Below the pieces are notes generated by a model. That model had not been told where the DNA came from. It searched no databases and saw only the letters and a program-made list of their open reading frames with translations. The translations under genes were made by a program, and so were the position numbers. A stretch of 64,000 nt of DNA from Imbricaverruca yamaguchii (lineage: Eukaryota > Arthropoda > Thecostraca > Neoverrucidae), in the NCBI GenBank assembly GCA_034440575.1, contig JAOTOL010001170.1, positions 155,001 through 219,000 on the forward strand, given 5' to 3'. Shown in pieces: positions 21,856 through 33,237 of the stretch; positions within the stretch are counted from its first letter, which is position 1; the number at the start of each line of letters is the position of its first letter.

Positions 21856-21893
21856 TCCAAAACAGCCGGGTATTTCCGGCTGTCTTGGACGGC
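21856..21893. repeat. Hairpin with ~16 bp arms
   Basis: GTCCAAAACAGCCGG and CCGGCTGTCTTGGAC flank a short GTATTT loop, with one mismatch. Confidence 0.8.
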
Positions 21894-21920
21894 TGGCTCG
21901 CACCGGTCTCGTCAACTCGT

Positions 21921-22080
21921 GTTGGTTGTTGGTTTTTACGACACATCGATTGCTGAGTCATGTAGCGTCGCCAATCTCTCACGCCGATTGGTCGCGGGCG
22001 AAGAGTAGCAACGGGTGAGACTCGAACCCACAACCTTTCGATTGTGAGACGAGGAACTTACCCGTAGGCTACTAGTCCCG
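21921..22080 (-). mobile_element. SINE-A, minus
   Basis: Full length. GTAGGCTA occurs within the head end and again just outside it, possibly part of a duplication. Confidence 0.88.
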
Positions 22081-22777
22081 TAGGCTAGATTCAAGCTGAC
22101 TTGACGACGGCGTGCCTGCACACGCGAAGGCACGTCGACACGTCTTCCCGTTGGACGGATACGTCATCGCGCGGCTGCGATCGCGCTGATTGGTGCTGCC
22201 GGTGCTGTCGGCGCCGCCCCCTGGTCGGCTGGGCAGCGTCGCCCGGGCCAGTGGCGCCCGGGCGAGTGGCGCCGGCGGCTGTTTGTGGCGCGCGACTCAT
22301 TGCCGGCACGCGCCGGAATGCTGCCGCGTTGAGCGATCGAGAGAGCACGGCTGTTGGGTGTTGTGTGGCGACAGGTGGGTGTGGTGCTTCGCACGGGGAT
22401 GGGAGGTGGGGCGGAAGTGGTCCCAGACTTGATTTGGTTTGGTGCGCTTCTATAGGCTCGTAGTTATGGATGCAATTCGGTCAGAGGATCGTGGCTGAAG
22501 CCGCGAAGTTATTAAAGTTCCGGATGTTCGATAGGAGGGGACCCAATTCTAGTGTTGGGTGTTGAGTCAGTTGAACGTATCTTCCAATGCGTGGTCGGTG
22601 GAACCAGGCGTATAATTTGCTTAGCCTTAGTCAATAGGAGGTTGATGCACCCCCGAAAGGTTTCTCGTGGATCGGTTCCAAACTGCTCAACGTGACCCAG
22701 TGAAAACGACCCGAAAACAGAATCGAGTGCACCCCGCCCCCCAGCCCACTCTGCCCCGCCGAGCGTATAAAAGGTGT
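22081..22777. other. Interval without recognisable features
   Basis: GC-rich to about 22390, then ordinary. Frames near 22190-22430 lack splice or homology support. Confidence 0.4.
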
Positions 22778-22975
22778 AGTGGTGGATTGTCTTGCTCTGT
22801 GGTGGAATGTCTTCATCGAGTGGTTGATGGTCTTCCTCAGTAGTGTATTGTCTTTCTCAGTGGTGGATTGTCCTCCTCAGTGGTGGTTTGTCTTCCTCAG
22901 TGGTGGAATGTCTGCTTCAAGTGGTGGATTGTCTTCCTGGGTGGTGGATTGTCTTCTTCGAGTTTTGGATTGACC
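22778..22975. repeat. ~19-20 bp minisatellite TGGTGGATTGTCTTCCTCAG
   Basis: About nine imperfect units, each ending in a pyrimidine-rich TCTTCCTCAG that would serve as an acceptor on the + strand. Confidence 0.88.
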
Positions 22976-23403
22976 TTTTGTGCGCATCACTCTGTTTTCA
23001 GTGCTCAGTTATATATGGCTTGTATAGAACCAATCATCTTATTTATCGCCCTACCTCAACTGCAGTGACTCATCTCTGACCTATTTCCCCTCCTCTCTAC
23101 TGGATGGTGGTCTACCTCGCTCTCATACTTAACTCTTTTCGCTCTCGCTCCCTTATTTTCGCTACCTCTCTTCGTCTCCTTTCTCGCTTCCTTGCCGTCT
23201 CGTCCTATCTGCCTATCGCTCTCGCACACTTGCCCTCCATCTCGCTCTGTTCCCCTTGTTCTTGTGCTGATCCCTCTGGTTCTTCTTGCTCCTTATTCTT
23301 GTTCTTCTGTCCCCTCTCGTTCTTGTTCTGCTTCTTGTTGCTGACTCTCGTAGCCCTTTCTCCTCCCCTTTTCCTGCCGTGTCCTCATCCTCATCTACTT
23401 ATT
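22976..23403. other. Pyrimidine-rich tract
   Basis: From about 23080 the + strand is dominated by CTC/TTC blocks with interspersed ACT. Low complexity, no gene. Confidence 0.6.
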
Positions 23404-23512
23404 GTGATAAGTATATCACATCTATAATCAGATAAGTATATTATCACATCTATATCAGATATATCACATCTATATCAGATAAGTATATCACATGATAAGT
23501 ATATCCTCATCT
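23404..23512. repeat. AT-rich minisatellite (ATCAGATAAGTATATCACATC)
   Basis: Irregular copies of GATAAGTATATCAC and CATCTATATCAGAT. Confidence 0.8.
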
Positions 23513-23639
23513 ACTTATCTGATAGCCCCTTTACTGGCCATTTTCTCGTTGCCATCGCTTTGTCATTTCCATCTCCCTCCTATTTACCTTTCGCTCTTCG
23601 CCTGCCGTCTCGCCGACCGCACAAAACCGACCGCTGCCG

Positions 23640-23750
23640 TCTCCCGACTGTGACGTCACCCGACTGTGACGTCACCCGACTGTGACGTCACCCGACCGCT
23701 GCCGCTCCCGACTGTGACGTCACCCGACTGTGACGTCACCGCTCGGTTTG
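23640..23750. repeat. CCGACTGTGACGTCA array upstream of exon 23754
   Basis: Five to six units, each with a TGACGTCA palindrome (CRE octamer). The exon itself begins TGACGTCGCC, so the array appears to copy the acceptor-side sequence. Confidence 0.85.
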
Positions 23751-23753
23751 CAG

Positions 23754-23921
23754 TGACGTCGCCATGGTGGACTGCATGCGGCGCAAGCAGAACATCCGTC
23801 TGTGCGCGTACGCGGACGTGCTGTGCGCCCGGCCGGACTCGTACGGCGACGTGTCGCCGACCCGCGAGCGCGCCTACCGGCTGGACAGTCGGGACGAGGC
23901 CGGCCCAGAGCCGTCGGACAG
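23754..23921 (+). CDS. Probable exon, 168 nt, phase 2 to phase 2 (unidentified)
   Basis: Acceptor GGTTTGCAG|TGACG and donor GGACAG|GTCAGT bound 168 nt. The frame (1 + 165 + 2 nt) reads DVAMVDCMRRKQNIRLCAYA and continues to GPEPSD. Nearly every third position is G or C from the ATG onward, a strong coding signature not shared by the other two frames. I do not recognise the domain. It has no signal peptide or membrane segment and ends acidic and polar, as a linker would. Being on the + strand 10.5 kb before the PDZ exons, it may belong to the same gene, but its phase 2 end does not fit the phase 1 start at 34452, so another exon would have to lie between. The ATG at 23764 is an alternative first codon. 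Confidence 0.55.
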
Positions 23922-26403
23922 GTCAGTGGCGGGGGAAGGGTCAGTGGCGGGGGAAGGGTCAGTGGCGGGGGAAGGGTCAGTGGCGGAGGGCAGGTCAGTG
24001 GCGGGGGAAGGGTAGTGGGGGGAGGGTCGTGGCGGGGGCAGTGGCGGAGGGCTGGACAGTCGGGACGAGGCCGGCCCGAGCCGGCGGACAGGTCAGTGGC
24101 GGGGGCGGGGACAGGTCAGTGGCGGGGGAAGGGTCAGTGGCGGGGGAAGGGTCAGTGGCGGAGGGCAGGTCAGTGGCGGGGCAGGACAGTGGCGGAGGGC
24201 TGGACAGTCGGGACGAGGCCGGCCCAGAGCCGGCGGACAGGTCAGTGGCGGGGGACAGGTCAGTGGCGGAGGACAGGTCAGTGGCGGAGGGCAGGGTCAG
24301 TGGCGGGGGCAGGTCAGTGGCGGGAGGACGGGTCAGTGGCGGAGGACAGGTCAGTGGCGGAGGACAGGTCAGTGGCGGAGGGCAGGGTCGGTGGCGGAGG
24401 GCAGGTCAGTGGCGGAGGGTGGTGGAGGGCAGGTCAGTGGCGGAGGGCGGGTCAGTGGCGGAGGGAAGGGTCAGTGGCGGGGGACGGGTCAGTGGCGGGG
24501 GACGGGTCAGTGGCGGGGGCAGGGTCGGTGGCGGAGGGCAGGTCAGTGGCGGGGGAAGGGTCAGTGGCGGAGGACAGGTCAGTGGCGGAGGACAGGTCAG
24601 TGGCGGGGGAAGGGTCAGTGGCGGAGGGCAGGTCAGTGGCGGGGGAAGGGTCAGTGGCGGGGGAGGGTCAGTGGCGGGGGGGGGTCAGTGGCGGGGACGG
24701 GTCAGTGGCGGGGGAAGGGTCAGTGGCGGAGGACGGGTCAGTGGCGGGGGAGGGTCAGTGGCGGAGGCAGGTCAGTGGCGGAGGGCAGGTCAGTGGCGGA
24801 GGGCAGGGTCAGTGGCGGAGGGCAGGTCAGTGGCGGAGGGCAGGACAGTGGCGGAGGGCAGGTCAGTGGCGGAGGGCAGGTCAGTGGCGGAGGGCGGGTC
24901 AGTGGCGGAGGGCAGGGTCAGTGGCGGAGGGTGGGTCAGTGGCGGAGGGCAGGTCAGTGGCGGGGGAAGGGTCAGTGGCGGGGGAAGGGTCAGTGGCGGG
25001 GGAAGGGTCAGTGGCGGAGGGAAGGGTCAGTGGCGGGGGAAGGGTCAGTGGCGGAGGACAGGTCAGTGGCGGAGGGCAGGATAGTGGCGGAGGGCAGGAC
25101 AGTGGCGGAGGGCAGGTCAGTGGCGGGGGCGGGTCAGTGGCGGGGGAGGGTTGGAGGGCAGGTCAGTGGCGGGGACAGGTCAGTGGCGGAGGGCAGGGTC
25201 AGTGGCGGAGGGAGGTCAGTGGCGGAGGGCAGGTCAGTGGCGGAGGGCAGGGTCAGTGGCGGAGGGCAGGTCAGTGGCGGAGGGCGGGTCAGTGGCGGAG
25301 GACAGGTCAGTGGCGGAGGACAGGGTCAGTGGCGGAGGGCAGGGTCAGTGGCGGGGGAGGGTAGGGAGGACAGGTCAGTGGCGGAGGGCAGGTCAGTGGC
25401 GGAGGGTGGCGGAGGGCAGGACAGTGGCGGAGGACAGGTCAGTGGCGGAGGGCAGGACAGTGGCGGAGGGAGGTCAGTGGCGGAGGGCAGTGGCGGGGGG
25501 CAGGTAGTGGCGGGGGGGGTCAGTGGCGGGGAGGGTCAGTGGCGGAGGGCAGGTCAGTGGCGGAGGGCGGGTCAGTGGCGGAGGGCAGGTCAGTGGCGGA
25601 GGACAGGTCAGTGGCGGGGACAGGGTCAGTGGCGGAGGGCAGGACAGTGGCGGAGGACAGGTCAGTGGCGGAGGAAGGGTCAGTGGCGGGGGTGGGCAGG
25701 GTCAGTGGCGGAGGGCAGGTCAGTGGCGGAGGACAGGTCAGTGGCGGAGGAGAGGTCAGTGGCAGGTCAGTGGCGGAGGGACAGGTCAGTGGCGGGGGCG
25801 GGTCAGTGGCGGGGGACGGGTCAGTGGCGGAGGACAGGGTCAGGTGGCGGAGGGAGGGCAGGTCAGTGGCGGAGGGGGGGTCAGTGGCGGAGGGCAGGTC
25901 GGTGGCGGAGGGTAGTGGCGGAGGGCAGGTCAGTGGCGGAGGGCAGGTCAGTGGCGGAGGGCGGGTCAGTGGCGGAGGGCAGGTCAGTGGCGGAGGACAG
26001 GTCAGTGGCGGAGGGCAGGTCAGTGGCGGAGGGCAGGTCAGTGGCGGAGGGCAGGTCAGTGGCGGAGGACAGGTCAGTGGCGGAGGGCAGGGTCAGTGGC
26101 GGGGGCAGGTCAGTGGCGGAGGGCAGGTCAGTGGCGGAGGGCAGGTCAGTGGCGGAGGACAGGTCAGTGGCGGAGGGCGGGTCAGTGGCGGAGGGCAGGT
26201 CAGTGGCGGAGGGCAGGTCAGTGGCGGAGGGCAGGTCAGTGGCGGAGGACAGGTCAGTGGCGGAGGGCAGGTCAGTGGCGGAGGACAGGTCAGTGGCGGA
26301 GGACAGGTCAGTGGCGGAGGGCAGGTCAGTGGCGGAGGGCAGGTCAGTGGCGGAGGGCAGGTCAGTGGCGGAGGCAGGTCAGTGGCGGAGGGCAGGTCAG
26401 TGG
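23922..26403. repeat. Giant 18-19 bp minisatellite of donor-like units
   Basis: About 130 units of (A)GGTCAGTGGCGGAGGGC or the GGGGGAAG variant, starting exactly at the donor of exon 23754-23921. Every unit restates ACAG|GTCAGTGGCGG. Longer copies of the exon end (GGACGAGGCCGGCCC) recur at about 24070 and 24215. No + strand frame has regular stops, producing frames up to 685 codons (24391-26448) that are array artefacts. Confidence 0.95.
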
Positions 26404-28098
26404 GGTTACCGCAGAGGCGGCGCCACGACACGATACTGCTCATACTAAGTTGGCCCGGTCCACAGCCGCACCCACAGGCCCATCACGAATGGCCGTTCCG
26501 GAGCCGACGCCTAGACGCCCGATTAGTCACCGTCGTCACCGTCGTCTCCGTCATCTCCATCGCCTCGGTAGTGCCCCGTCCTGGCGCACACGAGCATGGC
26601 CATGGTGCCAGCTGGTTCCCCTCCAGACGAACATTGTGGGCTCTATTCACCCCCCCCCCCCCCCAGGGTCGAGGTCACCGTTTCTGAGTAGAGAGCGGGA
26701 GGGGGCGGCGTTGAAGTCGCAGGGCGGGCCAGCGGAATTTGCTGCGAGGTGATTTGTTGGCGGACTTTGGTGGAGAATGTCAACAAAGCTGGTATGGCTG
26801 AGCGAGCAAAACCGGTGTAAACAACGGAATGCCAGCACGTCGTCTCTCTGCACGGTGGCGTGACCTCATGTGTTGTAGGCACGTGCGAATCACTGGCGTG
26901 GTCAGATTACTCCAGTCTGAAGTACGACTACACCAGTCGGACATTACGCCTCACCAGTCACAGATACTGGAGTCCCGCGGCCTCCAGCCCGAAGTACTTT
27001 TTTTCAAAGTATTTCTATCAAACTACTAGGGGGGATCAAACTACTGAGTCGATTCTTGGCATGCGACGCCAGAATGTAGATGCCGCCTTCGATGGCGAGA
27101 GGGGGCTGTCTTCCGCCGTCTGAAGATGGAGCGTGCTTCCCCAGAATGGCTCCCCGTTGCCCCTCCCTCCCCCCCACCTCTGGTGACGCCTCCGGTCGGC
27201 GGCTTGGGCAGGTTGAGTCACCGTCTGAGTGTGAGGCCAGTTCGGAGGGGGGGGGGGGCAGAGATCAATGGCTAACAAGTGCAAGTTCAACGAGGTCAGT
27301 TCTGGCCGACTGACCAGAGGTTGGGCGGCGGCGGTGGGTGGGTGGGGTGGGGGAGGGGGGGGGGCGGGCCGACACCCGCCAAACACTGCCAGGGTGTTGT
27401 TTATTCAAGTGACTCACTCCTAGTGAATGCGGTTGCCGTCCCACCTCGTTGATAAGGTGTTGGAACAGCGTTTTGCGTCGGTCGCCCCTCCTTTGAAGCG
27501 CATTGATGTGTCGGACTAGCGAAACGGCAAAACGGAGGGTCGTCGGCTGTATTTCACTCATTTCCGTGTGCGGCGAGGAGGGATCTGTCCAGCCTGCTAC
27601 GGGATGGATTCGCCAGCTGAATTTGCAGGCAATACAGCTCTTTTTAAATGGAGAGATAAAGGTGACCAAATGTTTCAGAGTGCACATGGAATTGTTCGTT
27701 AACGGACAGTCGTGTATATTTGATGTTATCAGTGAACTACCGATAATTTTAACGACTTGGCATTAGTTGTAAGGCATTGGATGATGGGAATGTGCTTTAA
27801 TCAGGCGTGAGCAATACCAACGATTCCGCGAAGGCGCCCACTTTTTGCCGTTCAATGCGGCACCTTTTCCTCCGGTGTTTATCTCAGCCGGCCATACGTG
27901 AATCGTGGGAAGACAAGTCAACTGTGCAATCTGGCCATCTTCACACCTTCGCAATCAACCGGTCCCTGGAGCAAGAGGAAATACGCGCACCGGAGGAATG
28001 AGGTTCCACCGACGGCTCGCTCGGTGGCCGATTGCCGTATGTTTACATGGTGCAATGCCCCACCCCAGCCGCGACCCTCCCACCCATAATTTTTTTAT
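26404..28098. other. Interval without recognisable genes
   Basis: Holds a C-run (26648-26663) and a G-rich stretch (27245-27370) with many runs of three or more G, able to form quadruplexes. No exon with a recognisable product. Confidence 0.4.
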
Positions 28099-28415
28099 GC
28101 CGCTTTGGTAGCTCAGTTGGTTAGAGCGCTGGCCTGCGCTGGTCTCCCCTGTCCTGGCAACACAGGGTTCGAGTCGCTTCGCACGCTCGCATTTAGCCCC
28201 CAGCCGGGAGTGTCAGTCGGCAGCTGGCCCGATAAGGCGGGGACGAGCTACCGGGTGGCGTGTCGGTGCATTGGCGGCACGTTAAACTTTCGGTCTAAAT
28301 TCTGCCGTTGAACTGGAGTTCATGGATCGGGTGGTGGGGCCAGGGTTCACGCAACAAACTCTGCTTAGCAATAGAACCCTGGTTCCTCAAGCCACCCGAA
28401 CAACTCGGATTAAAT
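28099..28415 (+). mobile_element. SINE-D
   Basis: The head GCCGCTTTGGTAGCTCAG is followed by the same body and terminal stem-loop as the copy at 16321, ending AACTCGGATTAAAT. Confidence 0.85.
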
Positions 28416-29371
28416 TTATTTTTAAAAAAATTTTAATGTAGGGCTATCTGTTTCCCACTGAATGTGGCACGTACATGGCCAAAGAGAGTGAAAGGTTGTC
28501 CAACACCTCCCATCTGCGCACAGCTGTTCAGTGTCCATCACCTCGCGTGGTGGAATGTCTCATCACGGCGTCAATGTCCGGTATTCCAGCTGATGGTATT
28601 CCCGCGGGCGACAGGGGAAGTGGTGGACGGATGTGACGGATGTATTGATTGGTAAGAGGGGTCTTCCCGAGCAAGGCAATCCAGCGGGAGATTGAGTGGC
28701 TTAGCGGACGTTTTGGAGTTTCAGCGCACATAATAAAATAAGCGGCACGTGCACCAGAAAATGATATTGGGAATACGTAGAAAATGTATTGGGTGTTTAC
28801 CGGCATTGAAACTGCGTACTTAGTTTTTGACAAATCGACCACATTGGCTTAATTTTACTGTGCTAGCACAGCTGCCGGTGCATCTAAAGCCTAAATGATC
28901 AGCGAACAAAATCGCGTTCACTGGCACCGTTCAAGATTGGTCTTCTGCGTATCATGGGGACCACTTACTCTATCCAGCACACGTGACACACCATTTATGA
29001 ATGAAGGAGCATTTATGTCACATACGTGTGCCGCGCTCATGGCGATTGATGCCAATTTAGATATTTGGCGCCCCAATCTAATTAATCGTAGCATGTCTGT
29101 ACGCGCCTTACAGGAGGATCTGTTATGTAGACATTCTTAATTACTATCGTTAGTGTGACTTAATCTTTGAGAGAATGGTATGCACTTCGCATGTCTCGGT
29201 ATTCTGTCTCCCTCGAGATCACGACACATGGTTATTCACTTTCTCAGCAGCGTTGCATCGAGGCAACCCATCCTTCCTCTGAACAGAGTACACCACACGA
29301 AGTCTGGGTTACTGCACCCCTGCATGCGCTGACGGAATTCGGCCCAACATCATGCGTCAACCCAAAACTAC
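28416..29371. other. Interval without recognisable features
   Basis: A very weak LINE-tail resemblance near 28872-28898 (GGTGCATCTAAAGCC) is the only repeat trace. Confidence 0.4.
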
Positions 29372-29480
29372 ATAGTTCGAGTCTCACCTGTCGCTACTCT
29401 TCGCCTGTTACCAATCGGCGCGAGAGATTGGCGACGCTACATGACTCAACGGCCGATATGTCTTAAAAAAACAAATAATA
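29372..29480 (+). mobile_element. 5'-truncated SINE-A
   Basis: Begins at GTTCGAGTCTCACCTG (inside the B box) and ends GATATGTCTTAAAAAAACAA. Confidence 0.8.
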
Positions 29481-29486
29481 AAGCCA

Positions 29487-29565
29487 GCCACCGGTGGGAT
29501 TCGAACACGCGGCCCTTGGCCCGGCAACCAGACGCTGCGTCGACCGCGCTACAGAGGCGCGCGAA
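29487..29565 (-). tRNA. tRNA-like sequence, minus (probable relic)
   Basis: The minus strand has TAGCGCGGTCGACGCAGCG (A-box-like) and GTGTTCGAATCCCAC (B box) at normal spacing. The acceptor arms pair poorly, so it is more likely a pseudogene or SINE head than a working tRNA. It lies head to head with the tRNA-Arg 126 bp away. Confidence 0.4.
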
Positions 29566-29690
29566 TGCGCCCTTAATCCAGTTGAAGCCCACCCCGTAAG
29601 AGTCTTGCGTGGCGCGGTACGTGGGCTGTTCCTACGGTCGGGGTGGGGTGTAAATCACACCCGACACCGGCTCGGCGCCGAGGACCGCGC

Positions 29691-29763
29691 GTCCCTGTAG
29701 CGCAGTGGATAGCGCGTTGGACTTCTAATCCAAAGGTCGCGGGTTCGAATCCCGCCAGGGATG
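29691..29763 (+). tRNA. tRNA-Arg (UCU)
   Basis: A 73 nt cloverleaf with every stem intact. The acceptor stem GTCCCTG/CAGGGAT has seven pairs with G-U at the end. The D stem is GCGC/GCGC. The anticodon stem TTGGA/TCCAA encloses loop CTTCTAA (anticodon TCT). The T stem is GCGGG/CCCGC with loop TTCGAAT. A TTTT Pol III terminator follows at 29765-29768. A and B boxes are canonical. There is no intron and no SINE body, so this looks like a real gene reading AGA codons. Confidence 0.93.
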
Positions 29764-30660
29764 GTTTTGTGCGGGGTAATCTGAACGCATCTGAGGTGCC
29801 TCGGTGATGAATGTGCTGGGACTACCGGAGGCGGTACAAAAGGTCGCGCCGCACTTCGGAGAGGTCTCCGTGTGGTTTCAGATGGTTTCCGCTCGTCGTG
29901 TGCCCCTGCACGCGCGGTGTTGCGCAGCATGGCTGGATACGTCGGGAATACTCGCCCCTTCTGAAATCTCTATCAACGCTATATAACTTATCACAGCTGC
30001 TGCAACCCTAAACCCAAAGATCTTAACAGTCATAAAACAGTTGCGGTTCAGATATGTTTCCTAATGGCGCCGGCAATTATTCCATTAAATGCGAAATGAT
30101 CCCATAAAGTATTCATACGTGATGAAGTATTGGTGAAGTATTCATTCATTCATCAATTGAAGTAATCGGAATATATTTCCATGTATATATAATATATATA
30201 TATATAATATTAGTGGATGTGTGCACCCTCGTGCATCGTAAGCTCATAAATGGTCCTCACGTTTCAGGAGCACATCATATGTACGTTCAGCACATTTTGG
30301 TGGAAAAAGCTGGATTGAACCGTTAGCACGGAAGTATGCGCGCGCTGTCGGGATGACGTCACTGCACCACTGATAACATCCTCCACCGCAGGTTCGGTCT
30401 GGGCATCAACCTGCGCGGCAGCGACATCTGGCTAGAACCTCTGCACGACCAAAAGTCAAATCGGGAGAGGTCGTCCAAACGACACCGAGACACTTGCGGC
30501 CCGACCCGCCGCCGGGCATCTCCCCGGGCAGGTGCGGGGTCACGCGAGCCTTTCGTGACCTTTTGGACCGGCCCGGCCTAGGCTTGAGGCGGCTGGATCA
30601 ATGAACTTGTCGACATCAAAGTTGCAGGAGCCTCATTAGCATCGGTCCTGCATTATTTAC
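29764..30660. other. Interval without recognisable genes
   Basis: (TA)n lies at 30183-30212. Near 30390-30600 is GC-rich sequence with no supported exon. Confidence 0.4.
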
Positions 30661-30995
30661 TACGATCACATCCCCATGAATTTATTTATCTCGTTCCATA
30701 CTCTGCCCTCCCCTCCTTTTCCACTTTCCTCTTCATCCTTCATCTCCTCTCTCCTCCCTCTCTCTCCTATCACCTCTCCTTCCTCGCCCTCCTCTCCTCT
30801 CCTCTCCTTTCTCTAGTATCACTCCTCTCGCTCTTCTCATCCATCTTCCCCTCCTTGCTTCCCCTCTGAATCCCGTCCTCGCTTTCGCACCTTCGACTTT
30901 TTCTGCCTTTCACTTCCATCTGTATCTCTTTCTCCTATCGCCTCTCGCTCTCTCGCTCAGGCTCTGGCTCTGGCTCTGGTTCTAGCTCTAGGAGA
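30661..30995. repeat. Pyrimidine-rich low-complexity tract and (CTGGCT)n
   Basis: CTCCTCTCC-type sequence for 300 bp, ending in CTCTGGCTCTGGCTCTGG. Confidence 0.75.
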
Positions 30996-31030
30996 GTGTG
31001 CACTTATGAATACTGAAGAGACGCCTTTTC

Positions 31031-31285
31031 CTCTGAGGAGGCGCCTTTTCCTCTGATATGCATTTTTCCTTTTCCTCTTCCTCTCGGGAGGATTCCTTTG
31101 GCTGAAACGTCCGTTTAGCTAGGGGAGGGGTGGTGCACTCGAGCCTTCCCGGTGGGGCGTCTGTTCCCGGCCAGAGGGGCGCCGCCTTGCACGTGGGGTG
31201 GGGGTGCATGTCCCCAGTTCCCCCAGTGCCCCTTCATCCGCTTCTGGATGTGTCGGTTGCTTGCACTGTTCTGCCCCGCTTCTAA
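31031..31285. repeat. Dispersed repeat R6, copy 1
   Basis: AGCCTTCCCGGTGGGGCGTC followed by TTCCCGGCCAGAGGGGCGCC and CCCCTTCATCCGCTTCTG recurs at 54535-54650 and 63640-63815 with about 70% resemblance by eye. Its class is unknown. Confidence 0.6.
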
Positions 31286-31517
31286 TCAGGTGTATAGCAA
31301 CACTGCCAGCTTTAAGCTTACCAACTGGGAGCTTTGATGACAACTACCAGGACAGTTTAAGATGCAGCTTTAGCCTATGGTGGCTGCCGAACTGTTATCC
31401 CGAACTGTTGTTGAGCTGTTGCTGGGGAACTGTTGAACCGTTGAACTGTTGCGTGAATTGCCGGTAGAACACAATTTTCCCGCCGTCACGAATCTGTCCA
31501 TCTCCCGTTCGCGTCTC

Positions 31518-31591
31518 GGTCGGTTAGCTCGGTTGGTCAGAGCGTCGTGCCAATAACGCGAATGTCGTGGGTTCGAACCCCACACTGGCCA
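31518..31591 (+). tRNA. tRNA-Ile (AAU)-like gene with C33
   Basis: 74 nt with all four arms pairing: acceptor GGTCGGT/ACTGGCC, D stem GCTC/GAGC, anticodon stem TCGTG/CGCGA, T stem GTGGG/CCCAC. A TTTTT terminator follows at 31598-31602. The anticodon loop CCAATAA gives AAU but has C where U33 is nearly universal. It may be a young pseudogene, a SINE founder or an unusual active gene. Confidence 0.7.
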
Positions 31592-32425
31592 GCGCGCTTT
31601 TTCGCTCCGTAGCAGCTGTAGGTGCACAAAGTAAGGCAGTGCCTCATCAGAAGTCATGCACCCGGTGATGACGAAGCGTACAAAGCCTGGGAACAGAAAG
31701 CCGTTTCAGAATCGGTCTTCATTCATTAAATATAGTCTTATGTCGTTCACAATCGTCCATAGACCATGGTCTGTAGTCCATGATTCGCGATCCGTGGTCC
31801 GTGGACCATGGTCCGTTCTCCCCTCGACAGATGAGAGATGTCAAGAGATGAAGAGAGGAGTGAAATTCGCCAGTCATGCAGAAACGACGTAGCCATTCCT
31901 GCAACTCTGACGTCACGAAGTTCATTGATCTAATCGCTTTCTCCCACTGAACTCGCTGGCGCGCTCTCGCTCTCCACCTTACTGTCTCTCATTTTTTTTT
32001 TTTCTCTTCTTTCTCTTTTCTTCTCTTTCTCTATCTTCTTTCTCTTTTCTTCTTCTTTCTCTTCTTCTCTCTTTTCTCTCTCTTTCTCTCTCTATCTCTC
32101 TCTTCTCTCTTTTTCTTTTTCTCTCTCTATCTCTCTCTATCCCTCTACCCTTCTACCTCTCTACATCTCTACTTCTAGCCTCTATGTATCTTTGTACCTT
32201 TGTATCCCTGTATCTCTTTGTCCCCATTTACCTCTCGCTCCCTCGCTTTCGGCTTCCTACTAGTGGGACCTATAATTTAGTACTACCGATCCCCTGTGCC
32301 CTTCCACACCTGACTTACTTCTCACTCATATGCCCTCTGATTCTTTCGTTGTCTCGTCCTCGCTCTCCCTGTAACTGACTGAAATATGTGCCTCTTTCCC
32401 ATGTAGTTGACTGAACGAAACGCTC
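31592..32425. other. Interval with CCATGGTC palindromes and a TTCTC tract
   Basis: 31765-31822 repeats GACCATGGTC/GTCCATG in both orientations. 31940-32190 is almost pure pyrimidine (TTCTCTTTCTC). No gene seen. Confidence 0.55.
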
Positions 32426-32429
32426 GAGC

Positions 32430-32471
32430 TCGATGACGGTTGATGTGTCGTAAAACCAATAACCAGCCAAC
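32430..32471 (+). mobile_element. SINE-A tail fragment (~42 bp)
   Basis: GACGGTTGATGTGTCGTAAA followed by ACCAATAACCAGCC. Only the 3' arm of the hairpin and the tail remain. Confidence 0.7.
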
Positions 32472-33135
32472 TTGACTCGCAAAAATTGCATCAATGTGAC
32501 TTCCAACTAAGTTCCCAATATTTGGCTGCTTAATCAACTTCGCCCTCAGAATCGAAGTCGTACCCCTAGTCCTTGTATGCCTTCTCGCAATCCTCATATT
32601 TGACTGGCCTTACGTCATGCCCCACCTTTTCACTGGTGATCTGACCTCTTCCTGGATATCTGTTTTTTTTTATTTCTGCTCTGTTTGTCCCCAGATATCT
32701 GTTTTTAATTCCTTCTAATTGTTGACCCGTGCTCTGAATTGAGTTCTGGTGTCTGTTGCGACTCGTGCCAGGACTTGCTCCATTGTTTTTACTCTGACAT
32801 CTGGCCTGTAATGACCTCTGGTCTCCCTTCGCCTCTGGTGTGGCAGCCTGATCTATAGCATGCTTTTATTTCGCATGGCCTCTGGCAATATTCCCTGGCA
32901 TGACCTCTGACATGACCTCTGACATGCTCTGCCCGACACGACCCTGACCAGCCCTGCCATGACTTGTTCTGGCCTGTCCTGACCTGATCTGGTCTGTTGT
33001 CCAGTCGGGACGATTGGTGGACTTCTTTTCTGCAGTGTCATTCTCCGCAATATATTCTCCTCGCTGATATACATGGCATGTAAACTTTGCACCAAAATAG
33101 GACCATTTTCACGGTTACGAACGATGTGAAGTTTG
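32472..33135. other. Degenerate TGACCTCTGGC/TCTGACATG sequence
   Basis: From about 32760 to 33000 diverged TGACCTCTGACATG-like words recur, resembling an old relative of the 14 bp array at 33.2 kb. No gene. Confidence 0.5.
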
Positions 33136-33222
33136 ATACTGTACTTTGTTAGCTACAAGAGTTATGGGCGCAAAATGACCTTAGTAGTCGATGCGCCCTT
33201 AAGCCCAAATAATCAATAATTC
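33136..33222 (+). mobile_element. LINE 3' end insertion
   Basis: The hairpin GGGCGC (33166-33171)/GCGCCC (33193-33198) is followed by TTAAGCCCAAATAATCAAT, with about 25 bp of LINE 3' UTR-like sequence (ACAAGAGTTAT) before it. Confidence 0.78.
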
Positions 33223-33237
33223 AATCAATGATCTGGT

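Noticed and set aside
24391..26448. 685-codon open frame rich in QWRRAG/SVAEGR
   Set aside because: It is the 18-19 bp minisatellite read through. All three + frames are open alike, with no codon bias.
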